In this document: in pieces, positions 1-5,918 of the stretch
Layout: each line of letters starts with the position of its first letter
How positions within the stretch are numbered: position 1 is the stretch's first letter
From: Chitinophagales bacterium
GTDB taxonomy: Bacteria > Bacteroidota > Bacteroidia > Chitinophagales > Chitinophagaceae
Direction: 5' to 3'
DNA: 6,584 bases
NCBI GenBank assembly: GCA_013297585.1
Contig: JAAFHG010000214.1
Span: forward strand, 1 to 6,584
Notes under the pieces: model-generated
Database searches by the model: none
The model's input: only the letters and a program-made list of their open reading frames with translations
Told to the model about the DNA's origin: nothing
Made by a program: the position numbers and the translations under genes

Positions 1-1136
1 CCAACAGTTAATTCGTAACCTTCTCTACGCATGGTTTCTACCAATACACCAAGGTGCAAAATACCACGACCGTACACTAAGAAACTATCAGCACTGTCAG
101 TATCTTCAATACGTAGGGCTAAGTTTTTCTCGGTTTCTTTCATTAAACGGTCACGCAAGTGGCGAGAGGTAACGAACTTACCATCTTTACCAAAGAAAGG
201 TGAGTTATTAATGCTAAACGTCATACTCATAGTAGGCTCATCTACACTAATAATTGCCAATGCTTCTGGGTTTTCAATATCAGCAATGGTATCACCAATG
301 GTAAAATCTTCAATACCTACTACTGCGCAAATATCACCAGCTAACACTTCGGTTACTTTACGTTTACCTAAAGCTTCAAAAATGTATAATTCCTTTACTC
401 TAGATTTTTGAATTCTACCATCAGTGCGCATTAAGCTAAATGGTTGATTTTCGCTAATGCTACCACGAGCTACACGACCTACCGCAATACGACCTAAGAA
501 AGTAGAGTAATCTAAAGACGTAATCTGCATTTGTAAATTACCTTCGGCAATTTTTGGTGCAGGCACATATTGTAAAATACCATCCATTAACGGAGTGATA
601 TCTTCGCTTTGTTCGTTTTTGCTATTGAACCAACCATTTTTACCACTACCGTAAAAAGTAGGGAAATCTAATTGTTCTTCAGTTGCATCTAGGTTAAAGA
701 ATAACTCAAATACTGCATCGTGCACTTCATCAGGGCGGCAGTTTGGTTTATCTACTTTATTAATTACAACAATTGGTTTTAAGTTTAATTGCAATGCTTT
801 TTGCAACACAAAGCGTGTTTGAGGCATAGGCCCTTCAAAAGCATCTACTAATAAAATAACGCCATCAGCCATTTTCAATACACGCTCAACCTCACCGCCA
901 AAGTCACTGTGACCAGGTGTATCAATCACGTTAATTTTTACATCTTTATAAACAACAGATGCATTTTTAGAGAAGATAGTGATACCACGTTCTCTTTCAA
1001 GATCGTTGCTATCCATAATTAGCTCACCAGTATCCTGATTAGCACGAAAAACATTTGTTTGGTGTAAAATTTTGTCTACCAAGGTCGTTTTACCATGGTC
1101 AACGTGTGCAATAATTGCAATGTTTCTTATATCCAT
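1..1136 (-). CDS. typA: TypA/BipA ribosome-binding translational GTPase, N-terminal part (cut by window edge)
   Basis: This is a translational GTPase of the EF-G/LepA superfamily that binds the ribosome in the cytoplasm; TypA/BipA is known for roles in 50S assembly and growth at low temperature or under stress. About 378 of the usual ~600 residues are present. Visible motifs, counted from the ATG at 1136, are G1 AHVDHGKT (10-17), the switch I segment RERGITI (48-54), G3 DTPGH (72-76) and G4 NKVD (126-129). The family's domain II follows, then the start of the EF-G-like third domain, with NNSPFFGKDGKFVTSRHLRD and GRGILHLGVLVETMRREG. The latter match TypA rather than LepA or EF-G. The C-terminal domains lie beyond position 1. 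The ATG is chosen because MDIRNIAIIAHVDHGK is the standard TypA N-terminus. No Shine-Dalgarno is seen, as expected for Bacteroidota. A terminator separates it from the upstream gene, so it is probably transcribed from its own promoter. The reading frame is intact throughout. Confidence 0.97.
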   Translation of the reverse strand, partial: MDIRNIAIIAHVDHGKTTLVDKILHQTNVFRANQDTGELIMDSNDLERERGITIFSKNASVVYKDVKINVIDTPGHSDFGGEVERVLKMADGVILLVDAFEGPMPQTRFVLQKALQLNLKPIVVINKVDKPNCRPDEVHDAVFELFFNLDATEEQLDFPTFYGSGKNGWFNSKNEQSEDITPLMDGILQYVPAPKIAEGNLQMQITSLDYSTFLGRIAVGRVARGSISENQPFSLMRTDGRIQKSRVKELYIFEALGKRKVTEVLAGDICAVVGIEDFTIGDTIADIENPEALAIISVDEPTMSMTFSINNSPFFGKDGKFVTSRHLRDRLMKETEKNLALRIEDTDSADSFLVYGRGILHLGVLVETMRREGYELTV

Positions 1137-1175
1137 TATTAATTTTTTGGGCCAGAAGATGTACCTATAACACAA

Positions 1176-1195
1176 GCCTGTAAAGAGTTACAGGC
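1176..1195 (-). promoter_or_regulatory. Hairpin in the typA 5' leader
   Basis: A perfect 8-bp inverted repeat (GCCTGTAA / TTACAGGC, 4-nt loop) lies 40-60 nt upstream of the typA ATG, inside the predicted leader. On the minus strand it is preceded by five T and followed by TTGTG, so it is not a terminator for transcription towards typA. On the plus strand the following run is A, so it is not a terminator in that direction either. Imperfect outer arms (GTACCT at 1161-1166 and AGGTGTAC at 1200-1207) could lengthen the stem. A role in mRNA stability or temperature-dependent translation is only an inference. Confidence 0.5.
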
Positions 1196-1229
1196 AAAAA
1201 GGTGTACTTGCTAGCTACTTTTGAAGGTG

Positions 1230-1237
1230 CGAATGTA
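1230..1237 (-). promoter_or_regulatory. Candidate -7 promoter box for typA
   Basis: The minus strand reads TACATTCG followed by CACC. It matches the Bacteroidota -7 consensus TAnnTTTG at all but one position, and the CACC context after the box is common in these promoters. The predicted transcription start would lie near 1223, giving a leader of almost 90 nt that contains the hairpin at 1176-1195. No clear -33 TTG is seen at the expected distance; only a T-rich run lies there. A short palindrome GGCTTTAAGCC (1239-1249) sits just upstream. Confidence 0.4.
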
Positions 1238-1302
1238 CGGCTTTAAGCCCGAGGGAAAAAATGTAAGCCTACGGTTTATAAATAATTGACAATTATTTCA
1301 TT

Positions 1303-1336
1303 ATAAAAAAGAGGGCAATGTTGCTATTGCCCTCTT
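1303..1336 (-). terminator. Intrinsic terminator of the GH3/beta-lactamase-fold gene
   Basis: A perfect 11-bp stem (arms 1309-1319 and 1326-1336, AAGAGGGCAAT / ATTGCCCTCTT, 6-nt loop) begins about 30 nt past the stop codon at 1367. On the minus strand it is followed by a run of six T (1310-1305). It should end the transcript of the large enzyme gene and uncouple it from typA. Confidence 0.88.
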
Positions 1337-1366
1337 CTAAATATCAATCTAAAATCTTCTAAAGAA

Positions 1367-4324
1367 TTACTTTACCGCCTCATAAATGGCATCTTGTATT
1401 TTACCTCTTACACCAAGCGAAATCAATTTATTATTGTCTCTTGTTGGGTTTACACGATTAGATAGAAAAATGTAAATCAAATTACTTTTAGGGTCAACCC
1501 ACACACCTATACCTGTATAGCCTGTGTGGCCATAGGTTTCTGGCGACGCTAATTTTGAAGGATAAGGATCTTTGCGAGTTGCATTGTCTTTTTCGGGTTT
1601 ATCAAAACCCAAGCCTCTACGGCTGATATCGCTATTATAAGCAGTAAATTTATCTATAGTGGCTTTTTGTAAATAGCGCACACCGTTTAATTCGCCACCA
1701 TTTAACAGCATTTGGTAAAGCTGTAACAAATCGTAAGCATTACTAAACAAGCCTGCATGGCCTGCAATACCACCAAACATAGCCGAGCCCTCATCGTGTA
1801 CATCACCCCAAATAAGCTGCTGACGAAAATGTTTTTCGTATTCGGTAGGTACAATATTGTTTAACGACATTACTTCTCGTGGCTGAAACGTAGTGGTAGC
1901 CATGCCAAGCGGCTGATAAAACGTTGCTTTTGCGTAATCGTTTAAGGTTTTACCGGTAATGGCTTCTACTATTTTGCCCAAGAAAATAAAGTCATTATCG
2001 CTGTACACATATTTATTAGGTGCAGTCAACTTGCTTGTTACTATGCGGCTGTACAAAGAATCTTCCCAGTCGTTACGCACATATAGGTTTTCAGCGGCTC
2101 TAAACTGATGATTGGCATCTTTTACTTTACTGAAATAAGCCCACTTAGGTTCGCCTGTTGCAGTATCTATCACTTCTCTATAAAAAGGAATAAATGGATT
2201 TAAACCTGCTTGGTGCAACAAAATATCACGCAGTTTTAGCGGTGATTTGTTGCTGCCCTTTACCCAAGGCAAGTAATCACCAAGGGTTTTATCTAGGTCT
2301 AGTTTACCTTCTTCATACAACTTCATTACTGATACTGTGGTAGCTGAAATTTTGGTTACCGAAGCTAAATCGTACACCATATTGGCAGTAACTGCTGTAG
2401 TGCCGCCCATTGTGGTAGTGCCAAATGCTTTTTGATAAATGACTTTACCATCTTTTGCTGCTAATACTACACAACCTGGCATAGCACCTTTTGTAATAGC
2501 ATCTTTCGCTATGCTGTCTATTTTATTAAACTTAACATCTACATTATAGTTGCTAGCTTTTGGCAAATAACTATTGTAGGTAATACCATCACCAAACTTA
2601 AAGTTATCGCACACCGTTACAGGCAATTTACCTTTTGCAGCTAGCTTACCTTGCAACCAATCAGCCACAGCACTTTGCGTAATATCATCATCTTCATAAG
2701 CGGTGGCAACGTTTAAAGCACCGCATGAATATCTTACAGCATAAGGATTACCGTAGTAAATAGTTATTGCATTGTTTTGTTTTTGCAATTCTGATATTAA
2801 ATAAATGGCAGGATTACTTAAGCCATAGTTATTGGCTGGTCGTCTGCTATAATTGTGTACACCTACCACAATGGCATCGTAGCCAAGTGCGTAAACTTTG
2901 CTTATAAGCTGCTGTGCAGAAGCGCTATCGCTTTTGTCCATCACAATGGTTGGATTTTTATCATCCATCAATTGCTTGCCTAATGTGGCTTTACTACCAA
3001 ACAAATAAACATCTGCACCGTTCTCAGCTTTTAATCTGGTAGCAGCTACAGGTTCTTTAGCTGCGCCAATAGATATGTAAGCTATTTTCTTATTGGCTTT
3101 TAATGGTAGTAAAGCGGTATTCGTTTGCTGCAACAGCGTTACCGCATTTTTAGCTAGCAAGGTTTTTATGCGTGTTGTTTGCTGGTTCAAATCTGCTAAA
3201 ATACCTACTGTATCTATCACTTGTGGCTTGTTTAAACCCAAGTTATATTTAGCCAACAATATCTTTTTTACACGACTATTCAAGTCGTCCCATGTTAAGC
3301 GGCCATCTTTAATGGCTTGCTTTGTTTTTTCTATGGCTGCGCCAATATCTTCCGGTAGGCATAGCATATCGTTACCTGCAATTAAAGCTTGCACACTTGC
3401 TTCGCCAGCAGGATAATATTTAGTAATGCCTTTCATACCAAGACCATCGGTAAAAGTGATGCCTTTGTAACCAAGTTCTTCTTTTAGTAAGCCGGTTACA
3501 TTTTTGTTAGATAACGAAGTAGCTTGATTTGCAATGGTATCAATAGCTGGTACAAACAAATGCGCTATCATCATGCTGCCTACATCTGCTTTTATCAATT
3601 CACGAAAAGGATATAATTCTAGGCTATCTAGCTGACCACGTGTTTTACTAATAATGGGCAAATCGTAATGGCTATCTACCGCTACATCACCATGACCAGG
3701 AAAATGCTTGGCGCAAGCCATTACATTTACAGCTTGCATACCCTGCATATATTTTACCCCATACAAGGCTACTTTGTATTTATCCTCGCCAAAACTTCTA
3801 TCGTTTATTACTGGATTGTTAGGATTGTTATTGACATCTACATCTGGTGCATAGTTTACATGAATACCTAGGCGCTTGCATTGCTCGCCTACTGCCTTGC
3901 CAAACTCATAAATTAAATTGGCATCTTGTGTAGCGCCCATCATCAATTGGCGTGGGTAATTAATCACACTATCTAACCGCATACCAAGCCCCCACTCACC
4001 ATCTATACAAATCATCAACGGTGTTTGTGCTATGCTTTGGTAATAATTGGTTAGCTGCGCCTGACGGACAGGCCCGCCTTGAAAAAAGCATAAGCCACCT
4101 ACATTGTATTTGGTAATTAATTCTGTTACCTGCTTTACATGGTCAGACCCAAGATTGCTGTGCGCTCTTACAATCATTAGCTGCGCAATGCGCTGGTCTT
4201 TATTGAGTTTTTTTAACTGCTTGTTTACCCATGTTTTAGCTTGCTTGGTTTCTTTGTAAAAATGCTGTGCGTGGCCTATTGATACTAACAAACAAATACT
4301 TGCAACTAAAAAAAACTGCTTCAT
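1367..4324 (-). CDS. Exported NagZ-type GH3 beta-N-acetylglucosaminidase fused to serine beta-lactamase-fold hydrolase (AmiE-like)
   Basis: This is a predicted exported two-enzyme protein of 985 residues for muropeptide breakdown. Residues 1-19 form a Sec signal peptide (MKQFF, hydrophobic core, cleavage after GHA); there is no lipobox. Residues ~35-365 are a GH3 barrel of NagZ type: DGEWG (~108-112), NDRSFGED (~174-181), KHFPGHGD (206-213), the DSH loop (217-219) carrying the Asp-His dyad used by NagZ enzymes, and FTDG with the likely nucleophile Asp293. Residues ~380-580 are the GH3 C-terminal sandwich. Residues ~600-985 are a class C beta-lactamase/AmiE/AmpH-like domain with SVTK (655-658, Ser nucleophile and Lys), YSD (774-776), GGIAGHAG (851-858) and HTG (933-935). 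Both active sites look intact. In B. subtilis NagZ and the beta-lactamase-fold amidase AmiE are separate exported enzymes of one salvage pathway; joint action here is inferred, and the second domain could instead be an esterase or DD-peptidase. A GTG at 4348 would add eight residues, but the ATG at 4324 gives a clean signal peptide. Confidence 0.93.
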   Translation of the reverse strand: MKQFFLVASICLLVSIGHAQHFYKETKQAKTWVNKQLKKLNKDQRIAQLMIVRAHSNLGSDHVKQVTELITKYNVGGLCFFQGGPVRQAQLTNYYQSIAQTPLMICIDGEWGLGMRLDSVINYPRQLMMGATQDANLIYEFGKAVGEQCKRLGIHVNYAPDVDVNNNPNNPVINDRSFGEDKYKVALYGVKYMQGMQAVNVMACAKHFPGHGDVAVDSHYDLPIISKTRGQLDSLELYPFRELIKADVGSMMIAHLFVPAIDTIANQATSLSNKNVTGLLKEELGYKGITFTDGLGMKGITKYYPAGEASVQALIAGNDMLCLPEDIGAAIEKTKQAIKDGRLTWDDLNSRVKKILLAKYNLGLNKPQVIDTVGILADLNQQTTRIKTLLAKNAVTLLQQTNTALLPLKANKKIAYISIGAAKEPVAATRLKAENGADVYLFGSKATLGKQLMDDKNPTIVMDKSDSASAQQLISKVYALGYDAIVVGVHNYSRRPANNYGLSNPAIYLISELQKQNNAITIYYGNPYAVRYSCGALNVATAYEDDDITQSAVADWLQGKLAAKGKLPVTVCDNFKFGDGITYNSYLPKASNYNVDVKFNKIDSIAKDAITKGAMPGCVVLAAKDGKVIYQKAFGTTTMGGTTAVTANMVYDLASVTKISATTVSVMKLYEEGKLDLDKTLGDYLPWVKGSNKSPLKLRDILLHQAGLNPFIPFYREVIDTATGEPKWAYFSKVKDANHQFRAAENLYVRNDWEDSLYSRIVTSKLTAPNKYVYSDNDFIFLGKIVEAITGKTLNDYAKATFYQPLGMATTTFQPREVMSLNNIVPTEYEKHFRQQLIWGDVHDEGSAMFGGIAGHAGLFSNAYDLLQLYQMLLNGGELNGVRYLQKATIDKFTAYNSDISRRGLGFDKPEKDNATRKDPYPSKLASPETYGHTGYTGIGVWVDPKSNLIYIFLSNRVNPTRDNNKLISLGVRGKIQDAIYEAVK

Positions 4325-4397
4325 GAAAAAAGAGATAATTGAACGCACAATTTATAGAAAATACTGTGTGCTTGCATTTTTTTGCAGGAATGGCATT

Positions 4398-4405
4398 TAT
4401 TTTTG
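4398..4405 (+). promoter_or_regulatory. Perfect TAnnTTTG box, possible rightward promoter
   Basis: TATTTTTG followed by CG matches the Bacteroidota -7 consensus exactly and points towards the CBM48 gene. It would imply a leader of more than 300 nt. The nearest TTG trinucleotides (4372-4374 and 4382-4384) are 23 and 13 nt upstream, not the usual ~19-21. In sequence this AT-rich, a chance match is quite possible. Confidence 0.25.
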
Positions 4406-4652
4406 CGTTCCTGACATTTTTTTTAGCCAATTGTGTTAAAAGTTTACATAAAACAGCAATTTTCTTATAACAAAACACAAATAATTACAATTGTATTTAA
4501 ACCCATCATTCAGCATAAATAAGCATAAAAAATAAGAAGCTTCATGATTGCATCTCGTAAAAAACTTTTGTCAAAAACTGAGACACAAAACATTAAGCTG
4601 AATACAAATATTAATAACTAGAATCTAATGACGGTTACTTTTTGCCAAAAAC

Positions 4653-4697
4653 CGTATTAATAGCTATATAGTGTATTTTTTGACTAAAATTAATACG
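4653..4697. repeat. 9-bp inverted repeat upstream of the CBM48 gene
   Basis: CGTATTAAT (4653-4661) and ATTAATACG (4689-4697) are perfect inverted copies separated by 27 nt, ending 28 nt before the ATG at 4725. Between the arms lies TATTTTTTG (4674-4682), one T longer than the -7 consensus TAnnTTTG. The repeat could be an operator flanking the promoter, or a weak stem in the leader if transcription starts upstream. The arms are AT-rich, so the evidence is moderate. Confidence 0.4.
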
Positions 4698-4724
4698 CTT
4701 CATTACATCACTTTAAAATATTTT

Positions 4725-5273
4725 ATGGCACAAAAAATTACTTTCACAGTATCGGCAGAAATAGCAGAGAATGCTACTTCAGGTATTTTACTTGGCGACT
4801 TTAACCATTGGGAATTTGAAAAAGGCATTGCCTTAAAACAACAAAAAGATGGCTCGTTAAAAACCACCGTAGCACTTGAAAGTGGCACTTACCAATACCG
4901 TTATTTTTTAAGCGATGGTAGATGGGTAAATGATGGTAATGCAGATGCTTATGTATATAGCGAAGAGTTTTTTGTAGACAACTGCTTGATAAACGTACCT
5001 GCAGAAGCACCAAAAGCTACGAAAGCTAAAAAAGTAGCCGTAGAAACAGTTGTAGAAGTGGCAGCACCTGCACCTAAAAAAGTTGCTACAAAAAAAGCAA
5101 CTACAAAATCTGTAGAACCAGTTGTTGCTGCACCAGTAGTAGTAGAAAAAAAAGTTACTAAAGCTAAAAAAGAAACACCTGCACCTGTTGTAGAAGTTGC
5201 TGCACCTGCTAAAAAAGCTGCTGCAAAAACTGCTGCCGCAAAGCCTACCAAAGCGGCAAAAGCGAAGAAATAA
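4725..5273 (+). CDS. CBM48/AMPK-beta-like glycogen-binding domain protein with histone H1-like Lys/Ala/Pro tail
   Basis: This is a 182-residue cytoplasmic protein without catalytic domain, signal peptide or membrane segment. Residues 1-~90 resemble a CBM48/isoamylase early-set (AMPK-beta) glycogen-binding domain: GDFNHWE (24-30), GTYQYRYFLSDGRWVND (54-70) and DNCLINV near 85-91. The two Trp residues (29 and 67) align with the glycogen-contacting Trps of AMPK-beta, so binding to an alpha-glucan is plausible. Residues ~93-182 are low-complexity, rich in Lys, Ala, Pro and Val, with two copies of VVEVAAPA (109-116 and 155-162) and a very basic end (PTKAAKAKK), like histone H1-type tails of bacterial nucleoid proteins. 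The tail could bind nucleic acid, polyphosphate or an acidic partner. A GTG at 4671 would add 18 residues unlike the family's start; the ATG giving MAQKITF is preferred. It stands alone with its own terminator, with no glycogen gene beside it. Function is inferred from the fold only. Confidence 0.85.
   Translation: MAQKITFTVSAEIAENATSGILLGDFNHWEFEKGIALKQQKDGSLKTTVALESGTYQYRYFLSDGRWVNDGNADAYVYSEEFFVDNCLINVPAEAPKATKAKKVAVETVVEVAAPAPKKVATKKATTKSVEPVVAAPVVVEKKVTKAKKETPAPVVEVAAPAKKAAAKTAAAKPTKAAKAKK
5049..5210 (+). repeat. Imperfect direct repeats and poly-A tracts in the tail-coding region
   Basis: Two copies of a 24-nt unit coding VVEVAAPA start at 5049 and 5187; both are followed after at most one codon by Lys-Lys codons. 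Between them lie runs of A inside the reading frame: seven at 5090-5096 and eight at 5146-5153. Such tracts can change length by slippage, so tail length may vary between strains. Confidence 0.6.
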
Positions 5274-5277
5274 ATAT

Positions 5278-5317
5278 AAAAAATCCCCTACAGAAATTTA
5301 TGTAGGGGATTTTTTTT
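5278..5317. terminator. Bidirectional intrinsic terminator between convergent genes
   Basis: The arms ATCCCCTACA (5283-5292) and TGTAGGGGAT (5301-5310) pair perfectly around an 8-nt loop. Flanking A (5278-5283) and T (5310-5317) runs provide a U-tract for transcripts from either side. It begins 4 nt past the CBM48 gene stop and lies 10 nt beyond the toxin gene stop on the other strand, so one element serves both. Confidence 0.92.
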
Positions 5318-5326
5318 ATATTATAA

Positions 5327-5647
5327 TTACAATTGCTTGATTGTATCAGGGTAGTCTTTTGTATGATTGTTAAAGACGTGTGTTATTAAAAACATATCGT
5401 CTTCTTTCTCAAAAATAAAAAACCATGTTGTGTGCTTGTTTACTTTGTATTTGCAATAATGGCTACCATATTTAGAATTATTTGTGAGTAGATGCTTTTG
5501 ATTAGGTATGGTGTAAATGAAGTTTACTAAATCATCAACATAATTTATTGCATCTTCTTTGAAACCAAAGTAGCCTTTAATGTAAAGCAATTCTAAAAGT
5601 GATTCTAATTTCTGTTGAACCAGAATTGAAATTGCTATTTGCCCCAT
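5327..5647 (-). CDS. RelE/ParE-family toxin of a type II toxin-antitoxin pair
   Basis: This 106-residue protein has the size and pattern of a RelE/ParE-superfamily toxin; RelE members cleave mRNA on the ribosome and ParE members poison gyrase. It has an N-terminal strand (QIAISILV), two helices (roughly 12-25 and 30-48, including GYFGFKEDAINYVDDLVNFIYTIP), then the typical beta part: SKYGSHYCKYKV (~58-69), HTTWFFIFEKEDDMFLITHVF (~72-92) and the terminal NNHTKDYP. The alternating Trp/Phe strand followed by an acidic turn and a second strand is characteristic. I cannot assign RelE or ParE activity; no diagnostic catalytic set is certain. Its ATG lies inside the antitoxin gene, overlapping its end by 13 nt in a different frame, which indicates translational coupling. 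Identification rests on fold pattern and operon layout. Confidence 0.8.
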   Translation of the reverse strand: MGQIAISILVQQKLESLLELLYIKGYFGFKEDAINYVDDLVNFIYTIPNQKHLLTNNSKYGSHYCKYKVNKHTTWFFIFEKEDDMFLITHVFNNHTKDYPDTIKQL

Positions 5648-5829
5648 AAATCATCCACTTTTTTGTAGAGGGCACTGCGCAAAGCCTCTGGGGTCAGGGC
5701 TTGTTCAAAGCTCTTTTTAAAGTTGGTTTTTGGCAACTCTTTTAAGACACGTTTGTTTGAAGCAAACTCTGACGAAGCTTTATCTTCTAGAATTTCCTCT
5801 TTAATTTGATTAGTTTTTAAAGGTACCAT
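5635..5829 (-). CDS. Putative antitoxin of the RelE/ParE-like pair
   Basis: This 64-residue, charged, probably mostly helical protein is encoded immediately upstream of the toxin and overlaps it by 13 nt. That order and overlap are typical of type II toxin-antitoxin operons, where the antitoxin binds and neutralises the toxin and often represses the operon. Sequence features are an acidic/polar N-terminal helix (IKEEILEDKASSEFASNK), a basic stretch (KELPKTNFKKSFEQ, about 31-44) and a C-terminal helix ending VDDLWGK. I see no clear ribbon-helix-helix, HTH, AbrB or Phd domain, so it may be a toxin-binding module only or a divergent type. The ATG at 5829 is supported by a perfect -7 box placed about 20 nt upstream. 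Function is inferred mainly from context. Confidence 0.7.
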   Translation of the reverse strand: MVPLKTNQIKEEILEDKASSEFASNKRVLKELPKTNFKKSFEQALTPEALRSALYKKVDDLWGK

Positions 5830-5848
5830 ACTAATTATTTTACACTAT

Positions 5849-5856
5849 CAAATGTA
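5849..5856 (-). promoter_or_regulatory. -7 promoter box of the toxin-antitoxin operon
   Basis: The minus strand reads TACATTTG, an exact match to the Bacteroidota TAnnTTTG box. Transcription would start near 5842, about 13 nt before the antitoxin ATG. No TTG is found at the usual -33 spacing. The left arm of the inverted repeat at 5851-5875 overlaps this box. Confidence 0.6.
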
Positions 5857-5875
5857 AACAAAAGGCAATTACATT
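5851..5875. promoter_or_regulatory. Candidate operator: inverted repeat AATGTAA-N11-TTACATT
   Basis: AATGTAA (5851-5857) and TTACATT (5869-5875) are perfect inverted copies with centres 18 bp apart, close to two helical turns. The left arm covers the -7 box of the toxin-antitoxin operon. The right arm falls where the -33 element of the divergent radical SAM promoter would be. Autoregulation by the antitoxin or its complex is plausible but not shown. Confidence 0.4.
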
Positions 5876-5892
5876 AGTTAGACAATTAAGAA

Positions 5893-5900
5893 TATTTTTG
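5893..5900 (+). promoter_or_regulatory. -7 promoter box of the radical SAM gene
   Basis: TATTTTTG followed by CAAC is an exact TAnnTTTG match in the usual Bacteroidota context. A start site near 5907 leaves about 12 nt before the proposed TTG start codon at 5919. The -33 TTG is missing; TTA (5869-5871) is the closest match. Confidence 0.6.
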
Positions 5901-5918
5901 CAACTTAAACATTACAAT

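Larger units (their letters stand above)
4325..4724. other. 400-base AT-rich divergent intergenic region
   Basis: This gap separates the minus-strand GH3 fusion gene from the plus-strand CBM48 gene. I see no convincing gene in it. It contains a plus-strand TATTTTTG box (4398-4405), a 9-bp inverted repeat near the CBM48 gene (4653-4697), and a weaker 7-bp pair TTGTGTT / AACACAA (4431-4437 and 4474-4480). No good -7 box for the GH3 fusion gene could be found on the minus strand; the nearest candidate around 4350-4362 (TATAAATTGTG) is poor. Divergent promoters for the two flanking genes must lie here. Confidence 0.6.

Noticed and set aside
31..411. Plus-strand open frame of 126 codons at the left end
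   Set aside because: It lies wholly antisense to the well-conserved typA frame and its translation shows no domain pattern.
1176..1195. The typA leader hairpin as a terminator
   Set aside because: The bases after the stem are A on the plus strand and TTGTG on the minus strand, so no U-tract follows in either direction.
3093..3871. Plus-strand open frames of 107 and 67 codons
   Set aside because: Both are antisense to the GH3 domain of the large enzyme gene, including the catalytic-loop coding region; they are compositional shadows.
4256..4324. The GH3 fusion as a lipoprotein
   Set aside because: The only Cys in the signal peptide lies in the middle of the hydrophobic core without a lipobox; cleavage after GHA fits better.
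4236..4478. Minus-strand open frame of 80 codons overlapping the start of the GH3 fusion gene
   Set aside because: It overlaps the signal-peptide coding region in another frame and has no protein-like pattern.
4544..4621. Plus-strand 25-codon frame starting ATGATTGCATCT
   Set aside because: It is too short to judge, has no promoter or coding signature, and is expected by chance in this sequence.
5049..5210. The tail repeats as a CRISPR or tandem-repeat array
   Set aside because: There are only two imperfect copies, both in frame inside a coding sequence, with coding sequence between them.
4703..5251. Minus-strand open frames opposite the CBM48 gene
   Set aside because: They are antisense shadows; the Ala/Thr/Val-rich translation of the 100-codon frame reflects the Lys/Ala/Pro tail read backwards.
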